DNA from: Chrysemys picta bellii
Lineage: Eukaryota > Chordata > Testudines > Emydidae
NCBI RefSeq assembly: GCF_011386835.1
Contig: NC_088799.1
Span: forward strand, 72,311,302-72,375,301
Length of the DNA stretch: 64,000 nucleotides
Direction: 5' to 3'
In this document: positions 11,506-22,678 of the stretch, in pieces
How positions within the stretch are numbered: the stretch's first letter is position 1
How the letters are laid out: every line of letters starts with the position of its first letter
Position numbers and translations under genes: made by a program
Notes under the pieces: model-generated
Told to the model about the DNA's origin: nothing
Database searches by the model: none
Seen by the model: the letters and a program-made list of their open reading frames with translations, nothing else

Positions 11506-12613
11506 GTCTCTTTAAAGGTCTGGGACCAGGCCTCTTGGAGTGTGACCTGGGCGTTGTTGCCATCCTCCCCAGCCAACTGGGATGAGTTCCAAGAAGGGAA
11601 ACAGCATATATATTGCTTCCGCCCTCATAATAAGGAAGCTATCAGCAAGAGAATTCTGGCCTGCTGAATCCTCCAAACTGGGGTCTGGGTGTAGAGGATA
11701 ATTGGGAAAAGGGGTCTAGCTGAAGGCAAAACTGGCTAAAGTTTTGTACCACAAGGTGAACTGGGGCCTCCTGCCATAAAGATTGAGTAGAATGCCTAAA
11801 CCAACACCCCGGCTCCACAAAGGAGAGCTGAGTGGGAGATGCTAACTGCCGTAAGGGGTGGGGGGAGGAGGGGCAGTAGACAGAGGGATTGTTTGAAATA
11901 CAGCCCAGCTGCAGTGAGAGGGTTTGGGAGCACCTTTGGGGGAGTGCCTCCATTGCTGGCTAAGAAGAAGGTCTGAGGCACCACAAATCCAAGGTGGGGG
12001 TAACAGAGTCCACAGACATGCTGAAGATGCTAACAAGCAGAGCAAAGGCAGAAGCAGCCCAAGGAAGTGACGGAGGAACAGTCATTAACTATCTAAAACA
12101 GGGTCCCTGGGCTAGAACCCAGAGAAGAGGGAGAATCTGGGTTCCCCATCTCTTCTCCAGACCATAGGGAAGAAAGGCCAAGAATGAAAGATGTCAAGAA
12201 CTAAGAGTTCCAGATGGGGGCTGAGGGCCAGGCTTAGAGGCCACTAGAATATGGGTTTCTTATTTTGCGATTTTTCTGTTAATATCGGAAGGGGAATAGA
12301 CTGAGAGGTGACTTGGCTGGAGCGCTGGGCCACAGAAACACCAGTGAAGATGAGATGGGCAAGGGATGTGGGGTTAGAGTGAAAGAATCCCTGCAACACC
12401 ACATCCTGACATGAAGGGGAGCTCTATTAGTTCATGCATGCACCAACAGCCTGAATCTAAAGACAGAATGATGTTTGTTTTTTAATTTTCTTCTGATCCT
12501 GAATTATCTATTAATTTTTTCCAACACAAAGGCTTTAATAGTGTTAAAAACTCAGATTCACAATTCAGGCACAGAGATTGCTCATTTGTGACCAAAGGTT
12601 CACAAAAACTGAC
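11506..12613. other. Unassigned sequence
   Basis: Moderately G+C-rich for the window. Several overlapping frames on both strands (for example 11642-11953 minus) are mutually exclusive shadows with no domain. Confidence 0.5.
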
Positions 12614-12716
12614 CTGAGGAAGAGCTCTGTGGAAGTTCTACAGTTTGTGTCTCAGACCAATAAAAGTTGGTCCAATGAAATACAGTATCTCGCCCACCTT
12701 GTCTCTCTCATACCCT
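12614..12716 (+). mobile_element. Second Penelope-like tail family, degenerate
   Basis: CTGAGGAAGAGCTCTGTG at 12614-12631, then AAAAGTTGGTCCAATGAAAT and CGCCCACCTTGTCTCTCTCA, match a common sauropsid tail (typically CTGAAGAAGAGCTCTGTG..GAAAGC..GTTGGTCCAATAAA..). In intact members the order CTGAAGA - GAGCTC hairpin - GAAA again resembles a hammerhead core; in this copy the GAAA box is lost. Family assignment is from memory. Confidence 0.5.
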
Positions 12717-13997
12717 TGCTGAGGGAAGGCAGGCAAAAAGTTTCTAACATTTACAAGAATCCTGCTTTTCAGTGTGTGCACCTGCAAATCAAAATAAAGT
12801 TTTGGTTAGTTGAACTTCGGGCTAGGGACATCTGTGGCAGTTTTCAAGTCCTTTAGACAAAATTGTGGCAGTTTTCCAGTCCTTTAGACAAAATGGGAGC
12901 GGAGAGAGAGACAAACAGAAAACAAACCAGTTGAAACTCATATCAGACACTCATGATGTGTGCCATGTATGTTTCCTTTTAACTAGTAGGTCTGACCTGA
13001 CTCCAGCTCATTTGACCTACCTGAGCATGCTAATATACGCTGTTGGTATCCTCCATCTTTTTTTTGCTTCCAGGCGAGCTGCCAGCAAATCTAGATGAAT
13101 GCTATTGAAGCTAAAGTTCCTGTATGTTTGAAAGTATTTCAGTAATATTAGTATTGTGTGGGTGGGTGAGACCCATTAAATGTTGCTGCTTTCAGTAATT
13201 TTTGGTCTGAAGTTTGCCTTGCTACTTATACTATACAGAATTGAATTATTTTATGAAAATGGAAACAGACATCTGTGGGTATGCACATTGTACAGTTATC
13301 ACAAAACTTGACGTTATTAAAAAAATCTAGTCTTTGGAGGTATGATTACATAACCATTTTGCCAGAAGAAAATATAAATATTATAGAACTGAATGCAAAT
13401 TTTTAGAAATGGAACAGCTGGTTCAAATTGCCTATAATTATTTTGCAAATCATGTTTTCCCATTAGCATTATATTGCTTTAATTGATTTTCCAATATATG
13501 ACAACAATGTAAACACACAGTGCATATAAATTGTTAAAATAACTATTTAAAAATACTATGTGCACATTAGAGCTAAGAGGCAAATGCCACTGTTGTTCTC
13601 CAGTGCTACCATCATCGTAACATGAAGAATAGACAGGGAAAACAAGATTCCAAACATAACTGATGTACACCGTCTGACTTTCATGTCCCACTTGTGTCAG
13701 ATGATCTAATAGTGGGGGGCAGGACATGGAACCTCAGTTGGCTAAGGCACCAGGTAGACGAAGTTAATTACAGTGTGTCTAGAACTATGTGGAATGTTTC
13801 TCTTTCATATTAATTTGATTGAACTCGTTCAGAAATATCCTGATCGCTTTGGATGTCATTTAGCAATTCCGTTTTTCTCAGAGTTTCAGGATCAGATGTA
13901 CCTAAAATTGTCAATAAAGATGCTGCTGAAACTGGCTGGCTCTCAAATGAAACTGATGGATTTAGCTATGTCGCTGATTGGTTTTGTAATTATTATT
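12717..13997. other. Unassigned A+T-rich sequence
   Basis: Contains a near-direct repeat of a short phrase (TGTGGCAGTTTTC.AGTCCTTTAGACAAA) at about 12833-12893, roughly 30 bp apart. No gene recognised. Confidence 0.5.
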
Positions 13998-14005
13998 ACT
14001 ACTAC

Positions 14006-14209
14006 CAGGGCCGGCTCCAGCATTTCTGCCGCCCCAAGCAAAAAAAAAAAAAAAAAAAAAGCCGCGATCGGCAGCGGCAGTTCAGTGGCAGGTCCTTCGC
14101 TCCTAGAGGGAGTGAGGGACCTGCTGCCCCGAATTGCCGCAGGTACCACCCTTCTCCCTTGGCCGCCCCAAGCACCTGCTTGTTAAGCTGGTGCCTGGAG
14201 CCGGCCCTG
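14006..14209 (-). mobile_element. Non-autonomous hAT (CAGGGCCGGCTCCAG family)
   Basis: Ends CAGGGCCGGCTCCAG and CTGGAGCCGGCCCTG are perfect 15-bp terminal inverted repeats, flanked by an identical 8-bp duplication ACTACTAC (13998-14005 and 14210-14217). An 8-bp duplication is the hAT hallmark, though here the target lies in a trinucleotide run. The interior has a 21-A run and a GC-rich core. Relative to the family member at 57664-58224 it is inverted, since the GCCGCCCCAAGCAC..CTG phrase lies at the right end. No open frame: a MITE that would need hAT transposase in trans. Confidence 0.92.
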
Positions 14210-14295
14210 ACTACTACTACCAAACATTTATATCATGGTAGTACTGAAAGGTCACATTGGGGGTTGGGACTTCATTGTGTTGGGTGTTGTACAAA

Positions 14296-14376
14296 CATAG
14301 GACTGGATTCAGCAAAGCATCCCTATTCAGTACAGTGCTTAAAGTTAAGCACATGCTTAAGTGCTGTCCTTGATAG
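14296..14376. repeat. Palindromic mini-element remnant (TTAAGCACATGCTTAA)
   Basis: Contains AAAGTTAAGCACATGCTTAAG, itself palindromic, between GGATTCAGCAAAGCA and a degraded right arm. A related remnant is at 51655-51790. This matches a short foldback family common in sauropsids. Confidence 0.5.
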
Positions 14377-14397
14377 GAGTACATTTAAATATGTACA

Positions 14398-14516
14398 TAA
14401 GGTATTTAGGTGCCTACAAGGATTTTCAAAGATGCCAGAACCTGACTCACATTGATTTCACCTGCACTTATCTGCATCTTTAGATACCTAAATACCTTTA
14501 AAAATTTGGCCCTAAT
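14398..14516. repeat. Foldback mini-element, TATTTAGGTGCCT family
   Basis: The left arm GGTATTTAGGTGCCTACAAG is answered on the right by TTTAGATACCTAAATACCTT, roughly its reverse complement. The interior has TTTTCAAAGATGCC and CATTGATTTCACC blocks. Likely a small non-autonomous DNA element. Confidence 0.55.
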
Positions 14517-15239
14517 TGCTTTTCTTGAATCATTGCCATAGAAGAGAGAGAGTCCCATAAAGAACCCCTATTGATAGAATACAGTGTTCTTAGCTTGGCA
14601 AACCCACTCTTGTTCTGAGTCAGGAAAGAATTCAGTGAACGTCTTTCACAAACTTAGTCAAACAATTCAACCAACCTTTTCAACTCTTCTGGGTTGCTTG
14701 ATTCTGTGTTGCATTACAAAATAATTGCAGAACTCTGAAATTTGAATTCATAATGTTGGTTAATTTTTCTTGTATAAAGAGCTGTTTCTAGTAAAAACTT
14801 TATCACTATACATAGAAACACATTAAAAATATCAATAATCAATAAATATGATAGAAGTTTGTAACTGCAGCAAGGTGATATATTTTCTTTTTTTAGTCTA
14901 TGCAATGAAATCTTGAGATGCTCCAACAAAGGAATAAACCTAGCAAATTTTATTAATTTCATGTGTACTTATATAATTTACATTAGGTGCAGGAGATTTT
15001 AGTTTCCCTAGATATAAACTAAGGCTTTATTTAGTTCTGAAATATTACATTTTTGTTGTACAACTGTAGTAAGTGGCATCTGCATTAAAAGGAACCAATA
15101 ACATGTAATGTTACACATCTCCCTGTAAATGGATCGACTCCCACCTGAAGATTTTCCCCTTGCAAAGGAAATAAGAATACCAGAAATTCAGAGAAAGGTG
15201 CTTATACATCTGCAATATGTGCACAGTATCTTTATGACA
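14517..15239. other. Unassigned A+T-rich sequence
   Basis: No coding or repeat signature recognised. Confidence 0.5.
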
Positions 15240-15409
15240 GGCCACGTGTACATACAGGTTTTATACTGGTATAACTATTTTACTTAGGGAAGTGACCCCC
15301 TCCCTCCCCCCCAAAAATAGTTCCATCAGTACAACTCCTAGTGTGGACAAAATTATATTGGTATAAGGTGCCTTAGACGGTGTAATTTATTACCCTTCCC
15401 CAGTAGAAA

Positions 15410-17226
15410 AAAGCTGAAGTACTCAATGCTTTTTTTGCCTTGGTCTTCACAGACAAGGTCAGCTCTCAGACTGCTGCACTGGGCAACACAGTATGGCGAG
15501 GAGGTGAGCTGCCCTCAGTGGTGAAAGAAAGGACTATTTAGAAAAGCTGAACAAGTCCGTGGGGCCGGATGCAATGCATCCAAGGGTGCTGAGGGAGATG
15601 GCTGATGTGATTGCAGAGCTATTGGCCATTATCTTTGAAAACTTGTGGTGATCTGGGGCAGCAGTGATGGAACAATTTGTAGGGGGTACTGTGGGGCCAT
15701 TGAACCTAACTGTAAATCCTGTATATAATGGAAACTACTTCAAGTCAGGGTGTGCTGCAGTACCCCCCACACTCATAGTTCCAGCACCTTTGATCGGGGG
15801 AGGGTCCCAGATGATTGGCAAAGGGCAAATATAGTGCCCATCTTTAAAAAAGGGAAGAAGGAGAATTCGGGAAACTACAGACCAGTCTGCCTCACCTTAG
15901 TCCCCAGAAAAATCATGGAGCAGGTCCTCAAGGAATCCATTTTGAAGCACTTGGAGGAGAGGAAGGTGATCAGGAACAGTCAACATGGATTCACAAAGGG
16001 CAAGTCATGCCTGACCAACCTTCTATGATGAAAAAACTGGCTCTGTGGATATGGGGAAAGCGATTGATGTGCTATATCTTGACTTTAGCAAAGTTTTTGA
16101 TATGGTCTCCCACAGTATTCTTGTCAACAAGCTGAAGAAGTATGGATTGGATGAATGGACAATAAGGTAGATAAAAAGCTGGCTAGATTGTCGGGCTCAA
16201 TGGATAGTGATCAACAGCTCGATGTCTAGTTGGCAGTTGATATCAAGCGGCATGCCCCAGAGGTTGGTCCTGTGGCTGGTTTTATTCAACTTCTTCATTA
16301 ATGATCTGGATGATGGGATGGATTGCACCCTCAGCAAGTTCTTGGATGACACTAAGCTGGAGGAGAGGTAGAGACATTGGAGGGTTGGGATAGGGTCCAC
16401 AGCAACCTAGACAAATTGGAGGATTGGGCCAAAAAAATCTGATGAGGTTCAACAAGGGCAAGTGCAGAGTCCTGCACTTAGGATGGAAGAATCCCATGCA
16501 CCACTACAGGCTGGGGACTGACTGGCTAAGCAGCAGTTCTGCAGAAAAGAACCTGGGGTTTACAGTAGATGAGAAGCTGGATATGAGTCAACAGTATGCC
16601 CTTGTTGCCAAGAAGGCTAACAGCATATTGGGCCGCATTAGTAGGAGCACTGCCAGCAGACTGAGGGATATGATTATTCCCCTCTATTTGGCACTGGTGA
16701 GGCCACATCTGGAATATTGTGTTCATTTCCCCCTTCTCCCCCACTACAGAAAGGATGTGGACAAATTGGAGAGAGTCCAGCAGAGGGCAACAAAAATGAT
16801 AAGGGGGCTGGGGTGCATGACTTATGAGGAGAGGCTGAGGGGACTGGGCTTATTTAGTCTGCAGAAGAGAAGAGTGAGAAGGGATTTGATAGCAGCCTTC
16901 AACTACCTGAGGGGGGTTCCAAAGAGGATGGAACTGGGCTGTTCTCAGTGTTGGCAAATGACAGAACAAGGCACAATGGGCTCAAGTTGCAATGGGGGAG
17001 GTCTAGGTTGGATATTACGAAAAACTATTTCACTAGGAGGATGGTGAAGCATTGGAATGTGTTACCTAAGGAGGTGGTGGGAGCTCCATCTTTAGAGGTT
17101 TTAAAGGCCTGGTTTGACAAAGCCCTGGCTGGGATGATTTAGTTGGGGATTGGTCCTGCTTTGAGCAGGGGGTTGGACTAGATGACCTCCTGAGGTCTCT
17201 TCCAACCCTAATCTTCTGTGATTCTA
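15410..17226 (+). mobile_element. CR1 LINE, 5'-truncated, inserted in a DNA transposon
   Basis: Carries most of the CR1 reverse transcriptase in broken frames. Visible are a KS.GPDA.HPRVL block near 15560, DFSKVFDMVSH (box A region) near 16080-16110, an FLDD box at 16339-16350 (ancestral FADD with alanine changed to leucine), and a long downstream frame (16424-17047) with HLEYCVHF and RGLGLFSLQKRR blocks. Stops and frameshifts abound. The 3' tail (about 17145-17226) reads GGATTGGTCCTGCTTTGAGC, then GACTAGATGACCTCCTGAGG, ending TTCTGTGATTCT. Part of ORF2 is displaced by a nested element at 15659-15792. Confidence 0.95.
15659..15792 (-). mobile_element. 134-bp hAT MITE nested inside CR1
   Basis: Begins CAGCAGTGATGGAAC and ends GTTCCAGCACCTTTG (inverted repeats about 12 of 15). 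It is flanked by ATCTGGGG (15651-15658) and ATCGGGGG (15793-15800), an 8-bp target duplication with one change. It interrupts the CR1 frame exactly, between GAAAACTTGTGGTG and AGGGTCCCAGATGATTGG. No coding capacity. Confidence 0.88.
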
Positions 17227-17320
17227 AGGGAATAGTTATACTGCTCTGAGGGACTCTGACATCAATATAACTGCATCTCCACTAAGAGGGTTGTAATATT
17301 TTAACTATATTGGTGTAGTT

Positions 17321-17657
17321 CATCCATTCTCAAACTGTAGGTTTGGACCCCAAAGTGGGTCAGGACCCCATTCTAATGGGGTCGTCAGGGCTGGCTTAGA
17401 CTTGTTGGGGCCCAGAACCAATACCAAAGCCTGAGCCCCACCACTCTAGGCCAAAGCCTGAGGGTTTCAGCCCTGTGTGTTGGGACGCAGGTGCAGGCCC
17501 TCTGCCTGGAGCTGAAGCCCTTGGGCTTCAGCTTTGCCCCCCCCCCACGGATTACTGGGGCTCAGGTGGCTCAGGCTTCGATCCCCCATCCTGGGGTCGT
17601 GTAGTAATTTTTATTGTGAGAAGGGGGTTGCGGTGCAATGAAGTTTGAGAACCCCTG
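17321..17657 (+). mobile_element. Non-autonomous hAT (TTCTCAAAC / GTTTGAGAACCCCTG)
   Basis: The left end CATCCATTCTCAAACTG is a decayed form of CAGTGGTTCTCAAACTG and the right end is GTTTGAGAACCCCTG. The interior has GGTCAGGACCCCATTCTAAT and GGGCTTCAGC blocks plus a C-run. The flanks GTGTAGTT and ATATTGTT match at 5 of 8, a weak target duplication. The stronger argument is that excision rejoins the outer transposon (TGGTGTAGTT..TTGTAGGCC). No coding capacity. Confidence 0.8.
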
Positions 17658-17685
17658 ATATTGTTAAATAATTGTAGGCCAGGCC

Positions 17686-18209
17686 ATAGGAAACTAGTTT
17701 CTTTCTACTGAACCCTCTCTCTGTCACTGTGTCAAACCGTGAAAGCTATAGATCGTGCTAAAGTACATGGAACCCATTGACAAAACTGCTACAAATATCC
17801 TCAGACTAATTTTTTCTCTTCCTTGTGATGGTGAAGCAATGAGAACAGATTTCGTTTCCTGGCTAGCTAATGTGATTTTTATCTCTCTGCTGATGAATAT
17901 TTGCTTACTCGGGAGGATTCTTTTGGTGATTTGGCTTACTCTGCACTGAATTTCCAGCATTAAGCATTAACTCTGCAATGATATTGGGTATTGTTTAGAG
18001 TGTATTCACAAATTCTCCTACAGATTACAGTCTCACATGATGGGCTGGATAGAATGTCATATTTCTTTATAAGGTAATATACAATGTTATATTCTCAATA
18101 TCATTTTTTACACCACAGTGTCAGCGGACATAGTTCTGCTATTTTTTCAGTAGGCATTTGTTATCCTACTGGATAGATTTTTTTTTGTTGTGGAAGTCCA
18201 GAGGTCTGA
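17686..18209. other. Unassigned sequence
   Basis: Two overlapping opposite-strand frames of 64 and 78 codons (17755-17949, 17724-17960) lack recognisable domains. Confidence 0.5.
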
Positions 18210-18436
18210 GGCCAGGTCTGCACTGTAAACTTATATTGGTATAAATACATCTCTCAACAGTGTGAAAAATCCACACCCCTGAGTGATGCAGTTATATTGA
18301 CCTCACCCCCAGTGTAGACAGCGCTATGTTGACAGGAGAGCTTATCCTGTTGCCATAGCTACTGCTTCTCCCATCCACATAGTGGTGTCTTCATTGAAGT
18401 GGTGCATCCACACCATTGTAAGTGTAGACCTGCCCT
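18210..18436. mobile_element. MITE with GGTCTGCACT / AGTGTAGACCTGCC ends
   Basis: The left end GGCCAGGTCTGCACT and right end AGTGTAGACCTGCCCT are inverted repeats. The interior contains GTGTGAAAAATCCACACCCC and AGTGTAGACAGCGCTATGTT. A second, more decayed copy is at 27341-27604. The ends resemble those of the Harbinger-type elements at 22679 and 36412, so a link to that superfamily is possible but unproven. Confidence 0.75.
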
Positions 18437-18534
18437 GATAAATGGAGCACAAGTTCATCCCAAAGACAATTCCAGCCTAGGACTTGATCCTGCAGTGTGC
18501 TGTGCACCTAAAATAAAAATAAAAAAATAAAATT

Positions 18535-18718
18535 AATGGCGATATCCTATCTCCTAGAACGGACCTTGAAAGGTCATCAAGTCCAGCCCCCTGCCTTCAC
18601 TAGCAGGACCAAGTACTGATTTTTGCCCCAGATCCCCAAGTGGCCCCCTAAAGGATTGAACTCACAATCCTGGGTTTAGCAAGGCCAATGCTCAAACCAC
18701 TGAGCTATCCCTCCCCCT
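18535..18718 (-). mobile_element. tRNA-derived SINE (tortoise/Cry type), minus strand
   Basis: Read on the minus strand, the head is a decayed tRNA with RNA polymerase III promoter boxes: A box TAGCTCAGTGG (18707-18697) and B box GTTCAATCC (18661-18653). The body passes through GAGGGGG.CCACTTGGGG to a tail reading GACTTGATGACCTTTCAAGG, ending GATAGGATATC. This tail type is shared with the copy at 63095-63303 and differs from the two plus-strand copies at 57.0 and 61.4 kb. Mobilisation would use CR1 machinery. A-rich sequence flanks the 3' side (18509-18534). Confidence 0.9.
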
Positions 18719-19866
18719 CATGAAAGATGCCGAGTGGCTTCAATCCCAGCTCAGTTGAGGCACTCAACATTTCACAAAATTAGTCCCTGAGTTGGAGATG
18801 CACATGGCCAAGCCACTGGCATGTCAGAAAGAGAAAGAATGAAGCTATTAGTGCATACGTGGAAAAGTTAAGAAGCCTGTAGCTTTCTCTTATTCTGTTC
18901 TTAAAATACTAGAAACAGCTTTAGACCCCTGAGACTCACCCTCCCAATGTATTGTGTCACTTCTTGTTCTGTTGCTACAAATACTACTGTGTAGCCCAAA
19001 GAGCCTAGTGCATAAGGATACTGCCCTGTCCTTTTTATCCTGTAAACTGGAAAATCCAGTGCTAATCTGATTACCAGCTACTGCCACAGCCTAAACTGTC
19101 TCTTCTGGTTCTCTTTCACTAGGGTGAACAGAGCAGAAATGCTTCATGGGGCTTTCTTGGTACAAACCATTTTCTCCTCTCCCTAATATCCTCTTTCAGT
19201 TGGATCATTTCCACAAGGATCTTCCCAGCCATTACCCCTTCTCTGTTGTCTCTAGCTATTATTTTTAAAAGCTTAAATTAAAACTGTATGAATGATTGAT
19301 TTAAACAGGTTTTCCCTACATCATGATTCTGTACCCCCAAAGTATTGCTCAATACACCTCTACCCCGCTCTCAGGAACCAGCTTCGGAAAACAAATTTAT
19401 AAACCGAACAAATATAAAATAATAACTTGGGCCCAATGCTGAGTCAGATTGGCAAAATAAATGAAAATTTGTATCTGTCAGATTTGCAAAAATGCCATTT
19501 TGTTAGATTCCTCTCTATGGCCAAAGTCACTTTTTAAGAGAAAAAGTATTTTTCTTTTGTGTTTTGACTATTTCTCTTGTGTTTAAAGCCCAGCCCAGTA
19601 CAAAACAAATATTCAAGGCCAAATCTTGTAGGCCTCAAACATGTATCCTAAGGGACCAACAACAAAAATAAAGGCCTATCTCTTTGCTCTAAGTTTGAAC
19701 AGTTCCTACTATGATGAAGCCTTGGACTCTAACTACCACAATACTTCAAATAATAGTAATGGAAACAAACAGTTTACTGAAGTTGGAGACAACACTGAAA
19801 GCTGCTCAAAATAATACTTTTTACTGGAGAGAAGTTTGTACTGGACAGACCATCATTAGGAAGGCC
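18719..19866. other. Unassigned sequence with a possible transposon scrap
   Basis: Around 19346-19400 ACACCTCTACCCCG resembles the end of a turtle DNA transposon, but too little remains to call. Otherwise nothing recognised. Confidence 0.45.
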
Positions 19867-19874
19867 CAATATAT

Positions 19875-20260
19875 CAATGGTTCTCAATCAGGGCCTGAGG
19901 CTCCCTGGCGGAGGTGGGGGGGCACAAACAGGTTTCAGGGGGTCTGCCAAGCAGGGCCAGCATTAGACTTGCTGGGGCCCAGGGCAGAAAGCCAAAGTGC
20001 CACCACATGAGGCTGAACGCTGAGACGCTGAGGCCCTGAGCCCCGTCACTTGGGACTGAAGCCGAAGCCTGAGCAGCTTAGCTTTGTGGGGGCCCCTGTT
20101 GTATGGGGCCCCAGGCAATTGCTTTCTACCCCCTACAACTTGTCCTAGCTTTTATATGCAGAAACCCAGTTGTTGTGGCACAGGTGGGCCATGGAGTTTT
20201 TATAGCAGGGTGGGGGGGAGGCGGGGGAGGTCTCAGAAAGAAAAAGCTTGAGAACCCCTG
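19875..20260 (+). mobile_element. Non-autonomous hAT (CAATGGTTCTCAA..CTTGAGAACCCCTG)
   Basis: Inverted-repeat ends CAATGGTTCTCAATCAG and AAGCTTGAGAACCCCTG. Flanks CAATATAT (19867-19874) and CTATATAT (20261-20268) form an 8-bp target duplication with one change. The interior has GCTGGGGCCCAGGGCAG and GGGGCCCCAGGCAATTGC blocks, related to the fragments at 3440-3582 and 17321-17657. The 99-codon frame overlapping its start (19711-20010) crosses the element boundary and is chance. Confidence 0.9.
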
Positions 20261-20268
20261 CTATATAT

Positions 20269-21600
20269 GACACTCCTCAGGGCCCAGCAAAGAAGGTCCA
20301 GGGTGCAAGCTTTCATTATAAGATTTTTCTAGATGGTAAAAAGTGTATTGTGGACACACAACACCAACCTTGCAAGTGCAATTGCAAAATGAGCAAAATC
20401 AATGAGATTTTTGCAAACTTTTCATGAGCTGTCCTGACACTCCAAGTGTTGGCTACAAATGATAGATGAATGAAAAAGAGAGAGCACTGCACCACTCTAG
20501 CTTCTATTTACCTGTCCATTCTTTTCAACATTTCTCTACTGTTTCACTGAAATGCCCTGGCTAAGTTCCAAATCCCAACCTTTTCAAGCTGCCCGGTGAT
20601 TTTGGAAAGTAATGATCACATGAGCAAACTCGAACTCACCAAAATATGTTGCACCTCCTGCTGTTCTAACTCTCTCAGAAACATGGGAGCTCTGTAGTTA
20701 AGAGTCCTTTGAGATAGAAATCAGGGATGATATTTGGAAACACATTTTTAAAAGAGGACACATGCTGTGTTTAAAAGAATTCTCAACGGTATCAGAACTT
20801 TAAAATGGGGCAATACTATACTTTCTCTTAATGAGCAACATCAGATTGGAAAGTGACAAAGGGAATTTTTGATGAAATAATCAGGGACTCTTAAAAAGAA
20901 TGTACATAAATACACCTCTGCACTAAGAAAAATAAGTTACATTAAGTTCTGGTGTATTTTCATTTATTTGAATATTTTAATACAGGCTTTGGAAAATTTT
21001 CATAAGTACTTGAAGTACAGTGAGTCTTTTGTGCATAATATTAAAAATATACATAACAAAGGCCATCGTAACAGTTACCGAGTGTACTAGTGGACTTAAT
21101 TTTCTAGATTTGAGGCTGTTCTAAACATAATGGGAAAGTCTCCCAGTGACTTCAAACAGCATTGTATCAGACCTTTAGTGACTCATTCTCTTAATTGAGA
21201 TATTCACTCTTGTATTATAGCTAATTCCTATTTTGATTTTAAGGGCCCAGACCTACAGCTCTTACTCACATTGTAGCAAATCCAGAGATGAGTCTGAAGG
21301 CTTGTCTACACATGAAAGGTTAATATAGAAAATACAGAATAAGATAGGGTGTGCATTTAAAGTGGATTAACTATTCTTCATTAACTCCATCTGTGGATGC
21401 TCTTATTTGTAAATAAGAGTACCTTGTTCTGAATTAGCTTAATTCAGGTGGAATAAAGTACTTATTTTATCTATATAAGATTCCAAGATTGTCACTCTGA
21501 AGTCTATTATATCTGTAGAGTCAGTATGAAGCAATGGAAAGAGCTACAAGCATGGCTGAGAGCTCTTTTTGTTCAGAATATCACCAGTTATTCACCAGAT
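20269..21600. other. Unassigned A+T-rich sequence
   Basis: No coding or repeat signature recognised. Confidence 0.5.
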
Positions 21601-22226
21601 GAAGAACATAAGAACAGCCATACTGGGTAGACCAATGGTTCATCTAGCCCATTATCCTGTCTTCCGACAGTGGCCAATGCCAAGTGTTTCAGAGGAAATG
21701 AACAGAACAGCTAATCATCAAGTGAGCCATCCCTATTGCCCAATCCCAGCTTCCGGCAAACAGAGGCCAGGGACATCATCCCTGCCCATCCTGGCTGATA
21801 GCCATCAATGGATCTATCCTCCATTAACTTAGTTCTTTTTTTAACCCTGTTATAGTCTTGGCCAACATCCCCTGGCAAAGAGTTCCACAGGTTGACTGTG
21901 TGTTGTGTGAAGAAATACTTCCTTCTGTTGTTTTAAACCTGCTGCCTATTAATTTCATTTGGTGTTCTTGTGTTATGAGGAGTAAATAACATTTCCTTAT
22001 TTACTTTCTCCACACCAGTCATGATTTTATAGACCTCTATCATATTCCCCCCTTAGTCATCTCTTTTCCAAGCTGAAAAGTCCAAGACCTATTAATCTGT
22101 CCTCATATGCAAGCTATTCCATACCCCTAATCAATTTAGTTGCCCTTTTCCAATTCTAATATATATATATTTTGAGATGAGGCAACCAGAGCTGCGCACA
22201 GTATTCAAGATGTGGGCATACCATGG
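21601..22226 (-). mobile_element. CR1 LINE 3' part, minus strand
   Basis: The left boundary AAGAACATAAGAACAGCCAT is the reverse complement of the CR1 terminal microsatellite (ATGTTCTTATGTTCT type), followed by the antisense of the GACCATTGGTCTA signature. Further right lies antisense CR1 ORF2 end (GTTCCACAGGTTGACTGTG, CTGCTGCCTATTAATTTCAT). Frames are broken. This is the same tail subfamily as the copy at 10285-11505, in the opposite orientation. A short (AT)n lies at about 22157-22170. Confidence 0.93.
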
Positions 22227-22678
22227 ATTCAACCGTCACGAGGATTCATGGTCTGTTACCGTTGAATTTTTAATTTCTCAGACATGTTGTCTTTACCAAT
22301 TACACCCCTGCAACAGCAATACATGTAGTTGTGCCATGCCCAGAGTCCTAAGCCAGTGTGATATCAGAAGTAAACTCAACCACTCACCATTTTTTACTCT
22401 AAAACTAATTTGAATGCAACAATTTTGTTGATTTGTATGAGGGAGATTGCACAGATGGTGGATTACTTGGCCTCACTGCCACACCTGTCCGATAGCATGG
22501 GCTGTCAGCTACTAGTTCTGGAATAAGAGCGTCCATGGAGTTAATCAGGAATAGGTATATCAGAGTATCTCCCTGTGTAGAGAAGTCCTAAATGAATCTA
22601 AGAGAGTCTCTGCTGGTATAATTTAAGCTTTGCTCTTTACCCCTCAGTGGAGAAATTGTATTAACATAACCTCTCTTA
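22227..22678. other. Unassigned sequence
   Basis: No coding or repeat signature recognised. TTA at 22676-22678 may be the target duplication of the next element. Confidence 0.5.

Larger units (their letters stand above)
15240..17685. mobile_element. DNA transposon (GGCC..GTGTACA ends) split by three insertions
   Basis: The outer element is in three pieces: about 15240-15409, 17227-17320 and 17658-17685. The left end GGCCACGTGTACA and the right end TGTAGGCCAGGCC form degraded inverted repeats. The interior carries the TTATACTGGTATAACTATTTT..TAGTGTGGAC..TTGGTATAAGGTGCCTTA and ATAACTGCATCTCCACTA blocks typical of a turtle MITE of this class. Removing the CR1 and hAT insertions brings the three pieces together, which is why I read them as one element. 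No transposase is present. Confidence 0.65.

Noticed and set aside
19346..19400. Possible end of another turtle DNA transposon (ACACCTCTACCCCG).
   Set aside because: Only a scrap remains; no partner end or target duplication found.
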